Shown here: positions 48,735 through 59,847 of the stretch, one piece after another
Numbering within the stretch: position 1 is the stretch's first letter
Layout: each line of letters begins with the position of its first letter
NCBI RefSeq assembly: GCF_016031635.1
Contig: NZ_JACEGD010000003.1
Coordinates: 62,001-126,000 of the forward strand
Direction: 5' to 3'
DNA: 64,000 nucleotides
DNA from: Bradyrhizobium diversitatis
Lineage (GTDB): Bacteria > Pseudomonadota > Alphaproteobacteria > Rhizobiales > Xanthobacteraceae
Notes under the pieces: model-generated
The model's input: the letters and a program-made list of their open reading frames with translations, nothing else
Told to the model about the DNA's origin: nothing
The model's database searches: none
Program-made: the position numbers and the translations under genes

Positions 48735-49601
48735 ATGAGCGTGATTGACGAACCGCAGCAAGAACAGCCGGCCCAAGAGGCCAACGAGGTCCCGCATGGC
48801 CACCCGCGCATCCTGGCGCTGGCGAACCAGAAGGGCGGTGTGGGGAAGACAACCACAGCGATCAATCTCGGCACGGCGCTCGCGGCGATCGGCGAGCGCG
48901 TCCTGATCGTCGATCTCGATCCGCAGGGCAACGCCTCGACCGGCCTCGGCATCGATCGCCGCAACCGTTCCTGCTCGACCTACGACGTGCTGGTCGGCGA
49001 AGCCGCATTGCGCGAGGCGGTGGTCTCGACCGCGGTGCCGCGGCTGCACATCGCGCCCTCGACCATGGACCTCTCCGGCCTCGAGCTCGAGCTCGGCACC
49101 ACGCCCGGCCGCGCCTTCAAGCTGCGCGATGCCATCGGCGCGCTCAACAACAACGTCTCGCCGGACGCCGACTACACCTATGTGCTGATCGACTGCCCGC
49201 CCTCGCTCAACCTGCTCACGGTGAACGCGATGGCGGCCTCCGACGCGATCCTGGTGCCGCTGCAATGCGAGTTCTTCGCGCTCGAGGGTCTTTCACAATT
49301 GCTGCAGACGGTGGAGCAGGTGCGTTCGACGCTCAATCCGAACCTGTCGATCCACGGCATCGTGCTGACCATGTTCGACTCGCGCAACAACCTCTCGAAC
49401 CAGGTCGTCGCCGACGTCCGCCAGTTCATGGGCGAGAAGGTCTACAAGACCATGATCCCGCGCAACGTGCGCATCTCGGAAGCGCCGTCCTACGGCAAGC
49501 CGGTGCTGGTCTATGATCTCAAATGCGTCGGCAGCGAAGCCTATTTGCGGCTCGCCACCGAAGTGATCCAGCGCGAGCGCGAGTTGCGCACGACGCATTG
49601 A
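48735..49601 (+). CDS. parA: Chromosome partitioning ATPase ParA
   Basis: ParA is the DNA-binding ATPase that moves ParB-parS complexes during origin segregation. The 288-residue protein has the deviant Walker A ALANQKGGVGKTTTAINLGT (signature lysines at 33 and 38), followed by VLIVDLDPQGNASTGLG and YVLIDCPPSLNLLTVNAMAA. A short N-terminal extension rich in Glu/Gln precedes the core, as in alphaproteobacterial chromosomal ParA. It lies 28 bp after rsmG and 147 bp before parB. Confidence 0.98.
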   Translation: MSVIDEPQQEQPAQEANEVPHGHPRILALANQKGGVGKTTTAINLGTALAAIGERVLIVDLDPQGNASTGLGIDRRNRSCSTYDVLVGEAALREAVVSTAVPRLHIAPSTMDLSGLELELGTTPGRAFKLRDAIGALNNNVSPDADYTYVLIDCPPSLNLLTVNAMAASDAILVPLQCEFFALEGLSQLLQTVEQVRSTLNPNLSIHGIVLTMFDSRNNLSNQVVADVRQFMGEKVYKTMIPRNVRISEAPSYGKPVLVYDLKCVGSEAYLRLATEVIQRERELRTTH

Positions 49602-49606
49602 GGCTG

Positions 49607-49697
49607 CGTAGGGTGGGTTAGCCGAAGGCGTAACCCACCACTGTCTATCTCCGTGGAAACAGAGGAGGTGGGTTACGCTTCGCTAACCCACCCTACG
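49607..49697. repeat. Nested inverted repeat between parA and parB
   Basis: CGTAGGGTGGGTTAGC (49607-49622) and GCTAACCCACCCTACG (49682-49697) are perfect complementary ends. Each half also folds alone because GGTGGGTTA is followed by TAACCCACC in the left half, and GGTGGGTTACGC is followed by GCTAACCCACC in the right half. It resembles short miniature repeats dispersed in Bradyrhizobium and fills most of the parA-parB gap. Confidence 0.85.
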
Positions 49698-49748
49698 ATT
49701 CGAAATTCAGTTCTGGAGTGCTGCACCGTGAATCCAAGGGAGCTGGCG

Positions 49749-50633
49749 ATGGCCGACGAAGCGCGTTCGCGACTGGGCCGAGGTCTTGCGAGTCTGATCG
49801 GTGACGTCGGCGGCGAGGCTCAGCATGTCGATCGTCCGCGCGCGCAGCGCAAGGTTCCGATCGAGTTCATCAAGCCCAACCCGCGCAACCCGCGCCGTAC
49901 CTTTTCGGAGGCCGAGCTCAAGGAGCTCTCCGACTCCATCAGGCAGCACGGCGTGATCCAGCCGATCGTGGTGCGTCCGGTGAAGGGCGCGCAGGATCGC
50001 TACGAGATCATCGCGGGCGAGCGGCGCTGGCGCGCCTCGCAGCTCGCCGGCCTGCATGACGTGCCGATCGTTCCGGTCGACATCAGCGACAGCGACGCGC
50101 TGGAGTTCGCGATCATCGAGAACGTGCAGCGTGAAGACCTCAACCCGATGGAAGAGGCGCAGGGCTATCACGCGCTCGCCAACGAGTTCAAACGCAGCCA
50201 GGACGACATCGCGAAGGTCGTCGGCAAGAGCCGCAGCCACGTCGCCAACATGATGCGGCTGACGAAGCTGCCGGCCGAGGTGCAGGCCTACATCGCGACC
50301 GGCGAATTGACGGCGGGCCACGCCCGCGCGCTGATCGGCGTGCCGGATCCGCTCGCCGCCGCCAAGCGCATCGTCGAGGAGGGGCTCAACGTGCGCCAGG
50401 CCGAGGCGCTGGCACATGAAGAGGGCGTGCCCGAGCGCAAGCCGCAGAAGGCGCGCGCCGGCGTGAAGGAAAAGGACCCCGATACGATCGACCTCGAAAA
50501 GCGCGTCAGCGACGCGCTGGGTCTCAAGGTCACCGTCAATCACCGTGATCCCGGCGGCTCCGTGCAGATCAACTACCGCAACCTCGATCAGCTCGACGAG
50601 GTGATGAAGCGGCTCGCCAAGGGCGCGCTGTAA
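49749..50633 (+). CDS. parB: Chromosome partitioning protein ParB
   Basis: ParB is a CTP-dependent DNA clamp that loads at parS. The 294-residue protein has the N-terminal MADEARSRLGRGLASLIGD (ParA-stimulating region), the CTP-binding ParB/Srx domain with NPRNPRRTF and AGERRWRASQLAGL, and the DNA-binding helix-turn-helix KSRSHVANMMRLTKLP. A C-terminal dimerisation domain completes it. The ATG at 49749 (GGGA upstream) was chosen; a GTG at 49728 would add seven residues. Five parS sites lie 1.6-4.2 kb upstream. Confidence 0.98.
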   Translation: MADEARSRLGRGLASLIGDVGGEAQHVDRPRAQRKVPIEFIKPNPRNPRRTFSEAELKELSDSIRQHGVIQPIVVRPVKGAQDRYEIIAGERRWRASQLAGLHDVPIVPVDISDSDALEFAIIENVQREDLNPMEEAQGYHALANEFKRSQDDIAKVVGKSRSHVANMMRLTKLPAEVQAYIATGELTAGHARALIGVPDPLAAAKRIVEEGLNVRQAEALAHEEGVPERKPQKARAGVKEKDPDTIDLEKRVSDALGLKVTVNHRDPGGSVQINYRNLDQLDEVMKRLAKGAL

Positions 50634-50669
50634 CGCCGCTGTCCCGTGCCGCGGGCACTGATCTCCACC

Positions 50670-50802
50670 CGTCATCCTGAAGTGGCCGCTTCTTCGGCGG
50701 CCCTCGAAGGGCGACGGCCCGGCTGTAGCAGCGCGGCCTTTCATCCTTCGAGGCTTCTGGCACGATGCGCAGCATCGTGCCACTCGCGCCTCAGGACGAC
50801 GG
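50670..50802 (+). repeat. Dispersed intergenic repeat, copy 2 (3' of parB)
   Basis: It shares with the copy at 10458-10621 the start CCGTCA(T/C)CC, GTGGCCGCTTCTTC(G/A)GCGG, CCCTCGAAGGGCGACGGCCC and CATCCTTCGAGGCT, and ends near GACGACGG. It follows a plus-strand gene in the same orientation as copy 1. The gap up to holA (50803-50847) holds nothing else. Confidence 0.75.
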
Positions 50803-50847
50803 ATTTGGCCCCTTGCTTCGTTGCGTTCGCAGTGACGCGGAGAGAGC

Positions 50848-51876
50848 TCAGCCCCGCCGCTTCGCGTTCGCGGCGATTGACATCAGTGCGCGCTGGGCTA
50901 TCGCCGCGGCGAGGGTGGACTGCTTGCGGGTGTCGAGCGCCGCGGTTGCGAGCTGCTCGATGATGGCGGCAAGCCGCGCCGGGCTGAAATTGCGCAGCGC
51001 GGTTTCGACCGCGGGCTTTCGCGAAAAATGCAGGCGTGGAAAGCCGCCGTCGAGCACGGCGGAGGCCGGCGTGCCGTCGGCGATCGCGAGCGCGGATTTG
51101 TGCAGCCACGCAGCCTGCCGCAGCGCGGCGGATATGATCACGCCGGGATAGGTGCCGGCGATCATGGCCTTGGCGAACTCGGTCTCGACGATGTCGGGCC
51201 GTCCGGCAAAGGCGCCGTCGACGATCGGATCGAGCTTCAGCTCCGACGCATCGGCGACCACAGCCATGACGTCATCCAGCGTGACCTCGCCCTTGCCGTG
51301 AGCATAGAGCGTCAGCTTGCGCAGCTCGTTGCGCGAGGCCTGGCGGTCGCCGCCGAGAAAGGACATCAGCGCCGCGCGGGCGTCCTGCGCGATGCGCAAA
51401 TTCGCGATACGGAGCTCGTCCTCCATCAGCCTGGCCAGATCGCGCTCAGTGTCGGGATAGCAGCCGATCGCCACGGCCGTCTTGGCGCGCTCGCAAGTCT
51501 TGCGCAGCGGCGATTCCGGGCGAAGCTCGCCGGCCTCGATCACAATGCGGCAATCCTTCACGTTCATCTCGGCCAGCGTCTCGATGCCGCTGGCAAAGCT
51601 GCGCGAGCCGGCGCGAACGCGGATGGCGCGGCGGCCGCCGAACAGCGGCACCGTCATGGCTTCGTCGACGAGGCGCGAGGGCTCGGCGGAGAGCTCGTCG
51701 CCGTCGAGCTTGACCAGCGAGAACGGATCGTTGGGATCGTCGACGGCTGACGCGATCAGCGCATCGGCGCGCTCGCGCACGAGGCCGGCATCGGGACCGT
51801 AGAGAAGGATGATCGGACGGCCCGCATCAGGACGGGCGAGGAAAGCGTCGATCTCTTTTCCGCGCAGCGCGACCAT
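50848..51876 (-). CDS. holA: DNA polymerase III subunit delta
   Basis: HolA is the clamp-loader subunit that opens the beta sliding clamp. The 342-residue protein begins MVALRGKEIDAFLARPDAGR. It contains ILLYGPDAGLVRERADALI, the region corresponding to the AAA+ fold without a functional P-loop, and LGGDRQASRNELRKLTLYAH and ALRQAAWLHKSAL of the collar domain. The ATG at 51876 fits family starts. lptE and leuS lie upstream on the same strand, the common order leuS-lptE-holA, but a palindromic repeat separates lptE from holA. Confidence 0.96.
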   Translation of the reverse strand: MVALRGKEIDAFLARPDAGRPIILLYGPDAGLVRERADALIASAVDDPNDPFSLVKLDGDELSAEPSRLVDEAMTVPLFGGRRAIRVRAGSRSFASGIETLAEMNVKDCRIVIEAGELRPESPLRKTCERAKTAVAIGCYPDTERDLARLMEDELRIANLRIAQDARAALMSFLGGDRQASRNELRKLTLYAHGKGEVTLDDVMAVVADASELKLDPIVDGAFAGRPDIVETEFAKAMIAGTYPGVIISAALRQAAWLHKSALAIADGTPASAVLDGGFPRLHFSRKPAVETALRNFSPARLAAIIEQLATAALDTRKQSTLAAAIAQRALMSIAANAKRRG

Positions 51877-51886
51877 GGTCCAGATT

Positions 51887-51996
51887 GTCATTCCGGGGCG
51901 CGCGTGGCGCGAACTACGGTGCGCAATTGCGCACCAGAGAATCCAGAGGTTCAAGATCGAGATTCCGGGTTCGCCCTTTGGGCGCCCCGGAATGAC
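51887..51996. repeat. Palindromic repeat with GGTGCGCAATTGCGCACC core, copy 1
   Basis: The ends GTCATTCCGGGGCGC and GGCGCCCCGGAATGAC are complementary. Near the middle is the perfect 18-bp palindrome GGTGCGCAATTGCGCACC at 51918-51935. A second copy with the same ends and the same 18-bp palindrome is at 61820-61943. Here it lies between lptE and holA, within what is otherwise an operon. Confidence 0.85.
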
Positions 51997-52005
51997 GGGA
52001 GCAAA

Positions 52006-52543
52006 CTAGGTGCCCGCAGTGAAGAACGAGGCGAGCCGGGTGGAGATGTTATCGGCGATCTCGTTGGCGGCGCGATCCTCGGCATCACGTACGGCGCGGG
52101 TGCGCGAGAAGCGCTGATAGGACCCCGGCATGTCATAGGACACGCGCGAGAATGTCGAGCCGGTCATGACAGACTTGCCGGTCGCGACGTCGATCAGATT
52201 GTACTGGGCGTCGATGCCGAGATTTTCGCTGGTCGGCAGTCCGGTCGCGGCGCTGACGATCAGCGAGGAGCGGCTGGTGGTGAAGCGGATATCCAGCCGG
52301 TGGGTCGGCGGCATGCCCGTCGCCGTGCCGTAAAGCTTGAAGGCCAGTGCGTTACGGATTTCGACGCCGACGCGGGCCTCGCGCGAAGCATTGGGCTTGC
52401 TGATCGGGGGTAGCTCGACGCCCATCAGCCTTTCGCGCAGACCGGGGGTGCCGTCGGTGCGCTCGGCATACATCGGCTGGAAGCAGCCTGCCGTCAGCGC
52501 CGCCAATGCAGCGACTGCCAGCAAGCGGGCTGCGATACGGATC

Positions 52544-52557
<14 letters not shown>
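52006..52557 (-). CDS. lptE: LPS-assembly lipoprotein LptE
   Basis: LptE is the outer-membrane lipoprotein that plugs the LptD channel for lipopolysaccharide export. The 183-residue protein has the lipoprotein signal [16 protein letters not shown] (Cys near 25) followed by FQPMYAE and a domain with [20 protein letters not shown], typical of alphaproteobacterial LptE. It overlaps the 3' end of leuS by 14 bp, as in many bacteria, so the two are co-expressed. Confidence 0.93.
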
Positions 52558-55180
<2,623 letters not shown>

Positions 55181-55361
55181 GGAATCGTTGGGTTTTCGTG
55201 GGTTCGGCCGTCTCAAGACGGCGGACTAGGCCATAGAAGACCTCAGGGGGTCAATGGGTTGCCGCGTTCTGGAACTTCGGCCGCGCCTCCGCATAACTAC
55301 GAGGGCCCGCGTTGGGGCGTGATTAAGGGGTCGATGCCAATTTGCGGCCCGACAAGGCCGC

Positions 55362-56417
55362 ATGACCGCAATGGATTCCAGCTTCGACGATCCCGATTAC
55401 GACTATGCCGCGTCCATCGCCGGACGGGCGATGCGGAGCATGGCCGAACAGCGCATTGCGCCGACTCCGGCCAATTTCGCGGTCTGGTTCCAGTATTTCG
55501 CAGGCAGTCATGACGATCTGCGCAATGCGATCGATCTCCTGATCGACCACAATCGTCCCTTCGATGCGCGAACCAATCAGGACCTGTTCGAGACCTACGT
55601 CGCGCCCCAGGCGAGTGCCGCCGCGGTCGACACTTCCGAGCGGCTGCAGGCGCTCATGGGGGCCGCGAAGGAATTTCTGACGACCGCGATCGCCGACAAT
55701 CATTCGCAGATGCAGGTCATCAGCGAGGTGGCCGACCAGGGCAAGGCCGGCGTCGATCCAAAGCTGCTGGTCGCCCAGCTCATGAACGAGCTGGCGCGGG
55801 CCGCCACAAGGGCGACGCGGCTGGAGGCAGGCTTTGCGGAAAAGACCCGCGAGCTCGACGTGATCCGCGATTCGCTGTCGAGGTCCGAGCAGCGCGCCCG
55901 GACCGACATGTTGACGGGGCTGGCGAACCGGCGGGCCCTCGACGAATTCCTGCGCAAGGCGCAGACGACTGCCGAATGGGGCGAGCCGCTCAGCGTGCTG
56001 ATGCTCGATATCGACTACTTCAAGGCCTTCAACGACAATTTCGGCCATGGCGTCGGCGACCAGGTGCTGCGCCTGATGGCGAAGGTGCTGCGCGAGAAAG
56101 TCCGCGAGCAGGATCTGCCGGCCCGCTATGGCGGCGAGGAGCTGATCGCGGTGCTGCCGGACGCCGATCTTGGCGCATGTGCCGAGCTCGCCGAACGCAT
56201 CAGGCGCGCGATTGCCGAATGCACGATCACGCGCCGCTCGACCGGCGAGATCCTGCCGAACATCAGCGTGTCGATCGGCGTGGCGCAGTACCGGACCGGC
56301 GAGGCGATCACCGATCTGATCGAGCGTTGCGACCGCGCGCTCTATCTCGCCAAGAGCGGCGGCCGCAATCGCGTCGTGACGGAGGTCGACCTCGAGCGGG
56401 CCGGGGCCGCGGGCTAG
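55362..56417 (+). CDS. Diguanylate cyclase (GGDEF domain) with intact inhibitory site
   Basis: The 351-residue cytoplasmic protein has a helical N-terminal region (about 1-180) with no recognised sensor domain and a GGDEF domain (about 185-345). The active site is GGEEL at 257-261. The product-inhibition I-site RxxD (R-E-Q-D) is exactly five residues before it. Both metal-site segments (MLDIDYFKAFND, TDMLTGLANRR) are intact, so it should make cyclic-di-GMP. It converges on a second GGDEF gene, sharing a CTAG at their stops. Confidence 0.93.
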   Translation: MTAMDSSFDDPDYDYAASIAGRAMRSMAEQRIAPTPANFAVWFQYFAGSHDDLRNAIDLLIDHNRPFDARTNQDLFETYVAPQASAAAVDTSERLQALMGAAKEFLTTAIADNHSQMQVISEVADQGKAGVDPKLLVAQLMNELARAATRATRLEAGFAEKTRELDVIRDSLSRSEQRARTDMLTGLANRRALDEFLRKAQTTAEWGEPLSVLMLDIDYFKAFNDNFGHGVGDQVLRLMAKVLREKVREQDLPARYGGEELIAVLPDADLGACAELAERIRRAIAECTITRRSTGEILPNISVSIGVAQYRTGEAITDLIERCDRALYLAKSGGRNRVVTEVDLERAGAAG

Positions 56418-58135
56418 GCGCTGGCCACCATCATCATATCAGCCGCGCCGGTCTCGATCGCCTGCACGCCGTGCTCGACGACATTGTTGCGGCCGCGGTG
56501 CTTGGCGGCATAGAGCGCGGCGTCGGCGGCTTCGATCAGGTCGCCGGGACGCAACGACTCGTTCGGCTTTGTCGCGGCAACCCCGATCGAGACCGTGACG
56601 ATCATGTGGTTCGAGGTGATGTGCGGCAGGCAGAGTCTCAGCACGGCCGCCCGCACCTGTTCGCCGATTTCGGCGGCGCGCATCACGTCGGTATTCGGCA
56701 GCAAGAGGCAGAATTCCTCGCCGCCATAGCGAGCCGCAAAGCCCATCGTGTCGGCGGCGATGCCGGACAGCGACTCGCCGAGCCGGGTCAGGCAGGAATC
56801 GCCTTCGAGATGGCCGTAAGTGTCGTTGAACAGCTTGAAATGGTCGACGTCGATCATCAGGAGCGCGAGGTCGCTGCCGTATTGCTGCGCGCGCATCCAT
56901 TCGAAATCGAGCCGGCTCTGGAAACCGCGGCGGTTGGCGAGCCCCGACAGCATGTCGATCGAGGCCATCACCGTCAGCCGGTCGTTGCTCGCTACCAGCT
57001 CGCGCTCGCGCTGGCTCAGCTGCGCAGCCATCGCGTTGAAGGCGCGGGCCAGCGGAACGAACTCGGCCGGCAGCCGATTGCGTGCCGCGCGGGCCGACAG
57101 GTCGCCCTCACCGAGACGCTTGGCCATGTCGACGAGCATCTCGATCGGCTTGATGACGAGTTTCTCGGCGGCAATCAGCGCGCCGAGCAGGACGAACACG
57201 ACGACGAAAGCGAGCTGCAGATAGGCGGTGCGGATCTCGCGGTTGACCGCGGCTGACACCTTGTCTTCATCGATGCTGGTGATCAGGCGGGCATTGGTGC
57301 CGGCGATGCGGATATAGCTGACCGCGCGGCGGGAGCCGTCGGCGGCGAGGAACGACAGTGAACCCTCGTCCTGGTCGGACCGCAGCGCCTTGTCCGCGAT
57401 CGCGGACATCAGCGGCATGTTGTCGAGGGGACGGCCGACCGTGCTGTGCTGATCGGCGGGCGCCGCCAGCACGGTGCCCGCGCTGTCGACCAGCACCGCG
57501 GTGATGCCGGCGCGGCCGCCCAGATTGCTCATGACCTTCGACATCCAGTCGAGATTGACGGTGGCGAGCACGACGGCATCGGGCACCCCGCTGAAGGCCG
57601 AGACCGGATAAACCGCCATCACGGTCGGCGAGAGCACCGGCCGCGACAGGATGAAATCGCTGAGAACGAAGCGGCCGGTTTGCTGTGCCTGCTGGAAGTA
57701 GGGCCGGTCACTGAGATCGAGCCCGACATACATGTTGTTGGTGGCGCATTGGATGCGCCCGTCCTGGCCGGCGATCAAAAGCGTGCGGATCCAGGGAAGG
57801 CTCGACGGCAGGCTTGCGCGCAGCACGTCGCAGCTCTTGCTGATGCCGCCGGCGGAGGCGCGGATGAAGGCTTCCGATTTCAGGATGGTCTCGACCGACG
57901 AGATCACCTCGCGTTGCGCATCGGCACTGTGCCTTGCCACCGTGGTGAACTCGGCCGCAGCCTGCGCGATCTGCCGCGCACGCGTGTCTTCGAGCGAGCG
58001 GATGCGCTCGAGCATTAACGGCGCCACGAGAATGACCGCAAGCAACGCAAGCCGCGCCCGGATTCCCAGAACCTGCTTGAGTTTCGCGCGTTTGCGGTTG
58101 AGACTGACGCTTGCCATCTTCGTTACCCACCCCAT
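56414..58135 (-). CDS. Membrane-bound dCache-HAMP-GGDEF diguanylate cyclase
   Basis: The 573-residue protein has two membrane helices (about 26-42 and 310-330) enclosing a periplasmic dCache-type sensor domain (SDRPYFQQAQQTGRFVLSDF). A HAMP-like linker (EMLVDMAKRLGEGDLSARAA) and a GGDEF domain with GGEEF at 471-475 follow. The RxxD inhibitory site is missing (DTMG at that place), so feedback by product is unlikely. The start could be the ATG at 58135 or 58117. It probably senses a small ligand outside the membrane. Confidence 0.93.
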   Translation of the reverse strand: MGWVTKMASVSLNRKRAKLKQVLGIRARLALLAVILVAPLMLERIRSLEDTRARQIAQAAAEFTTVARHSADAQREVISSVETILKSEAFIRASAGGISKSCDVLRASLPSSLPWIRTLLIAGQDGRIQCATNNMYVGLDLSDRPYFQQAQQTGRFVLSDFILSRPVLSPTVMAVYPVSAFSGVPDAVVLATVNLDWMSKVMSNLGGRAGITAVLVDSAGTVLAAPADQHSTVGRPLDNMPLMSAIADKALRSDQDEGSLSFLAADGSRRAVSYIRIAGTNARLITSIDEDKVSAAVNREIRTAYLQLAFVVVFVLLGALIAAEKLVIKPIEMLVDMAKRLGEGDLSARAARNRLPAEFVPLARAFNAMAAQLSQRERELVASNDRLTVMASIDMLSGLANRRGFQSRLDFEWMRAQQYGSDLALLMIDVDHFKLFNDTYGHLEGDSCLTRLGESLSGIAADTMGFAARYGGEEFCLLLPNTDVMRAAEIGEQVRAAVLRLCLPHITSNHMIVTVSIGVAATKPNESLRPGDLIEAADAALYAAKHRGRNNVVEHGVQAIETGAADMMMVASA

Positions 58136-58226
58136 GGGCCAAGGTAAAGCGAAGGGTTCAAAAACTGTTTCTTGAACTCGGTAAAATTGGACTTAACTCG
58201 GGCTACGATCCCGGCCAAGAGACGTC

Positions 58227-58916
58227 ATGACAGAAGCCATCGCCGCGCCGGTAACCGGCCATTCACCAAACGCGCTCGCCGCGGTCGAAGCCGAAATCGC
58301 CCGCGCCTGCACGGACGCGCGGCGCGACCGCGCCTCCGTGACGCTGGTCGCGGTGTCCAAGACTTTCGCCGCCGATGCAATTATCCCGGTCATCGCCGCC
58401 GGACAGCGGGTATTCGGCGAGAATCGGGTGCAGGAGGCCAAAGGCAAGTGGCCGGCCTTAACGTCTGTTTACCCCGATATCGCGCTGCATCTGATCGGGC
58501 CGCTGCAATCCAACAAGGCGAAAGAGGCGGTCGCGCTGTTCGACGCGATCCATTCGGTCGACCGCCCGAGCATTTGCCAGGCATTAGCCAAGGAAATCGA
58601 ATCCCAGAACAAGCACCCGCAGCTCTTCGTCCAGATCAATACCGGCGAGGAACCGCAGAAGGCCGGCGTCGCGCCCGGCGAGGCCGACGCCTTCCTCGCG
58701 AGCTGCCGCGACACCTATGGGCTCACCATCTCCGGACTGATGTGCATCCCGCCGGTCGACGAACCGCCGGCAGCGCATTTTGCCCTCACCGCCAAGATCG
58801 CCGCGCGCAACGGATTGAAGAACCTCTCGATGGGCATGAGCGCCGATTTCGCGACCGCGATCATGCTGGGCGCCACCCATGTGCGCGTGGGGTCTGCGAT
58901 CTTCGGGCACAGGTAG
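58227..58916 (+). CDS. YggS family pyridoxal-phosphate homeostasis protein
   Basis: The 229-residue protein belongs to the COG0325/YggS family, a single-domain PLP-binding barrel with no known enzymatic activity that affects PLP and amino-acid balance. The PLP lysine lies in LVAVSKTFAADA (near residue 45). Family blocks FGENRVQEAKGKW, LHLIGPLQSNKAK and LSMGMSADFATAIMLGATHV are intact. AAGAGA precedes the ATG. It is a single gene followed by a palindromic repeat. Confidence 0.96.
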   Translation: MTEAIAAPVTGHSPNALAAVEAEIARACTDARRDRASVTLVAVSKTFAADAIIPVIAAGQRVFGENRVQEAKGKWPALTSVYPDIALHLIGPLQSNKAKEAVALFDAIHSVDRPSICQALAKEIESQNKHPQLFVQINTGEEPQKAGVAPGEADAFLASCRDTYGLTISGLMCIPPVDEPPAAHFALTAKIAARNGLKNLSMGMSADFATAIMLGATHVRVGSAIFGHR

Positions 58917-58958
58917 TCGCCGTCAGCGAGGGCCGTGCCCCAACCGAGTTCTTGAGTT

Positions 58959-59045
58959 CGTCATTGCGAGCGTAGCGAAGCAATCCAGGATCTTTCCGCG
59001 GAGGTAGTCTGGATTGCTTCGTCGCAAGGGCTCCTCGCAATGACG
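58959..59045. repeat. CGTCATTGCGAG inverted repeat, diverged copy
   Basis: The outer arms CGTCATTGCGAG and CTCGCAATGACG, and the inner arms GAAGCAATCCAG and CTGGATTGCTTC, match the repeat at 28471-28550. The right half is longer here because of GTCGCAAGGGCTC. It separates the convergent YggS and hydratase genes and could end both transcripts. Confidence 0.85.
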
Positions 59046-59055
59046 GCGGAGCTGT

Positions 59056-59841
59056 CTACGCAAACCCCACCGACACTTTGCCCAGCACCCCAAAGTCCAC
59101 CGCAAGATGATCGCCGGCCGCAATCGGCAGCGGCGGATGGCACGTGCCGGTGGTCACCACCTGCCCTGCCCGCAAGGTGATGCCGAGCCCGGAGAGCTCA
59201 TTGGCAAGCCAGGCGAGCGCAACGCGAGGATCGCCGAGCACGTTCCTGCCGTGACCGACATAGCGCTCGCCACGCAGTGTGATTTGCGGCCGTTCCTCGA
59301 TGAGATCCATCGCCCGCCAGTTCGCGATCGTCGGTGCACCCAGCACGAACAGATGGGCGCACGCGTTGTCGGCGATGAGCTGCGCCTCGCCCGCGCTGAC
59401 GAAATCGGCAAAGCGCGAATCGGGAATCTCGATCGCGGGATGCAACGTCTCGATGGCGGCAAGCACCTCGTCGACGGTGTATGGCGCCGCGCGCGGCGGC
59501 AGATTGCGTCCCATCCGAAAGGCGAATTCCGGCTCGCCGACGCGCATCTCGTTGCCCTTCATCGGCGCAGCCCCGCCGTCAGCGATCACGGTGTCGCTCA
59601 TGATGCGTCCGGCCATGGGGCCTGCGACATTGATGTGCTTCTGTCCGGCCTCGCTGGTAGCCGCGATCTTCCAGCCGAACAATTTGCCGCTCGATTGTCG
59701 TTCGAGCGCGGCCTGGATGGCGTAGCCCTCGGCGCGACTCTGTGGCTGCAACCGGACCTCCAGTGCGTCCAGCTTGGTGCCGTCGCGCCAGTGTTGAACC
59801 AGAACCTGCGAAGCGGCGGCGATCTGATCCTTGTCGAGCAT
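59056..59841 (-). CDS. 2-keto-4-pentenoate hydratase / fumarylacetoacetate hydrolase-fold protein
   Basis: The 261-residue protein resembles hydratases such as MhpD/2-oxopent-4-enoate hydratase of the fumarylacetoacetate-hydrolase superfamily. It has LFGWKIAATSEAGQKHINV, VGEPEFAFRMGRNL with the metal-ligand Glu pair, HPAIEIPDSRF and GQVVTTGTCHPPLPIAAGD. It is most likely involved in aromatic meta-cleavage or a related keto-acid pathway, but no other catabolic gene is near. It follows the L,D-transpeptidase by 6 bp, an odd pairing. Confidence 0.88.
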   Translation of the reverse strand: MLDKDQIAAASQVLVQHWRDGTKLDALEVRLQPQSRAEGYAIQAALERQSSGKLFGWKIAATSEAGQKHINVAGPMAGRIMSDTVIADGGAAPMKGNEMRVGEPEFAFRMGRNLPPRAAPYTVDEVLAAIETLHPAIEIPDSRFADFVSAGEAQLIADNACAHLFVLGAPTIANWRAMDLIEERPQITLRGERYVGHGRNVLGDPRVALAWLANELSGLGITLRAGQVVTTGTCHPPLPIAAGDHLAVDFGVLGKVSVGFA

Positions 59842-59847
59842 GCACCC

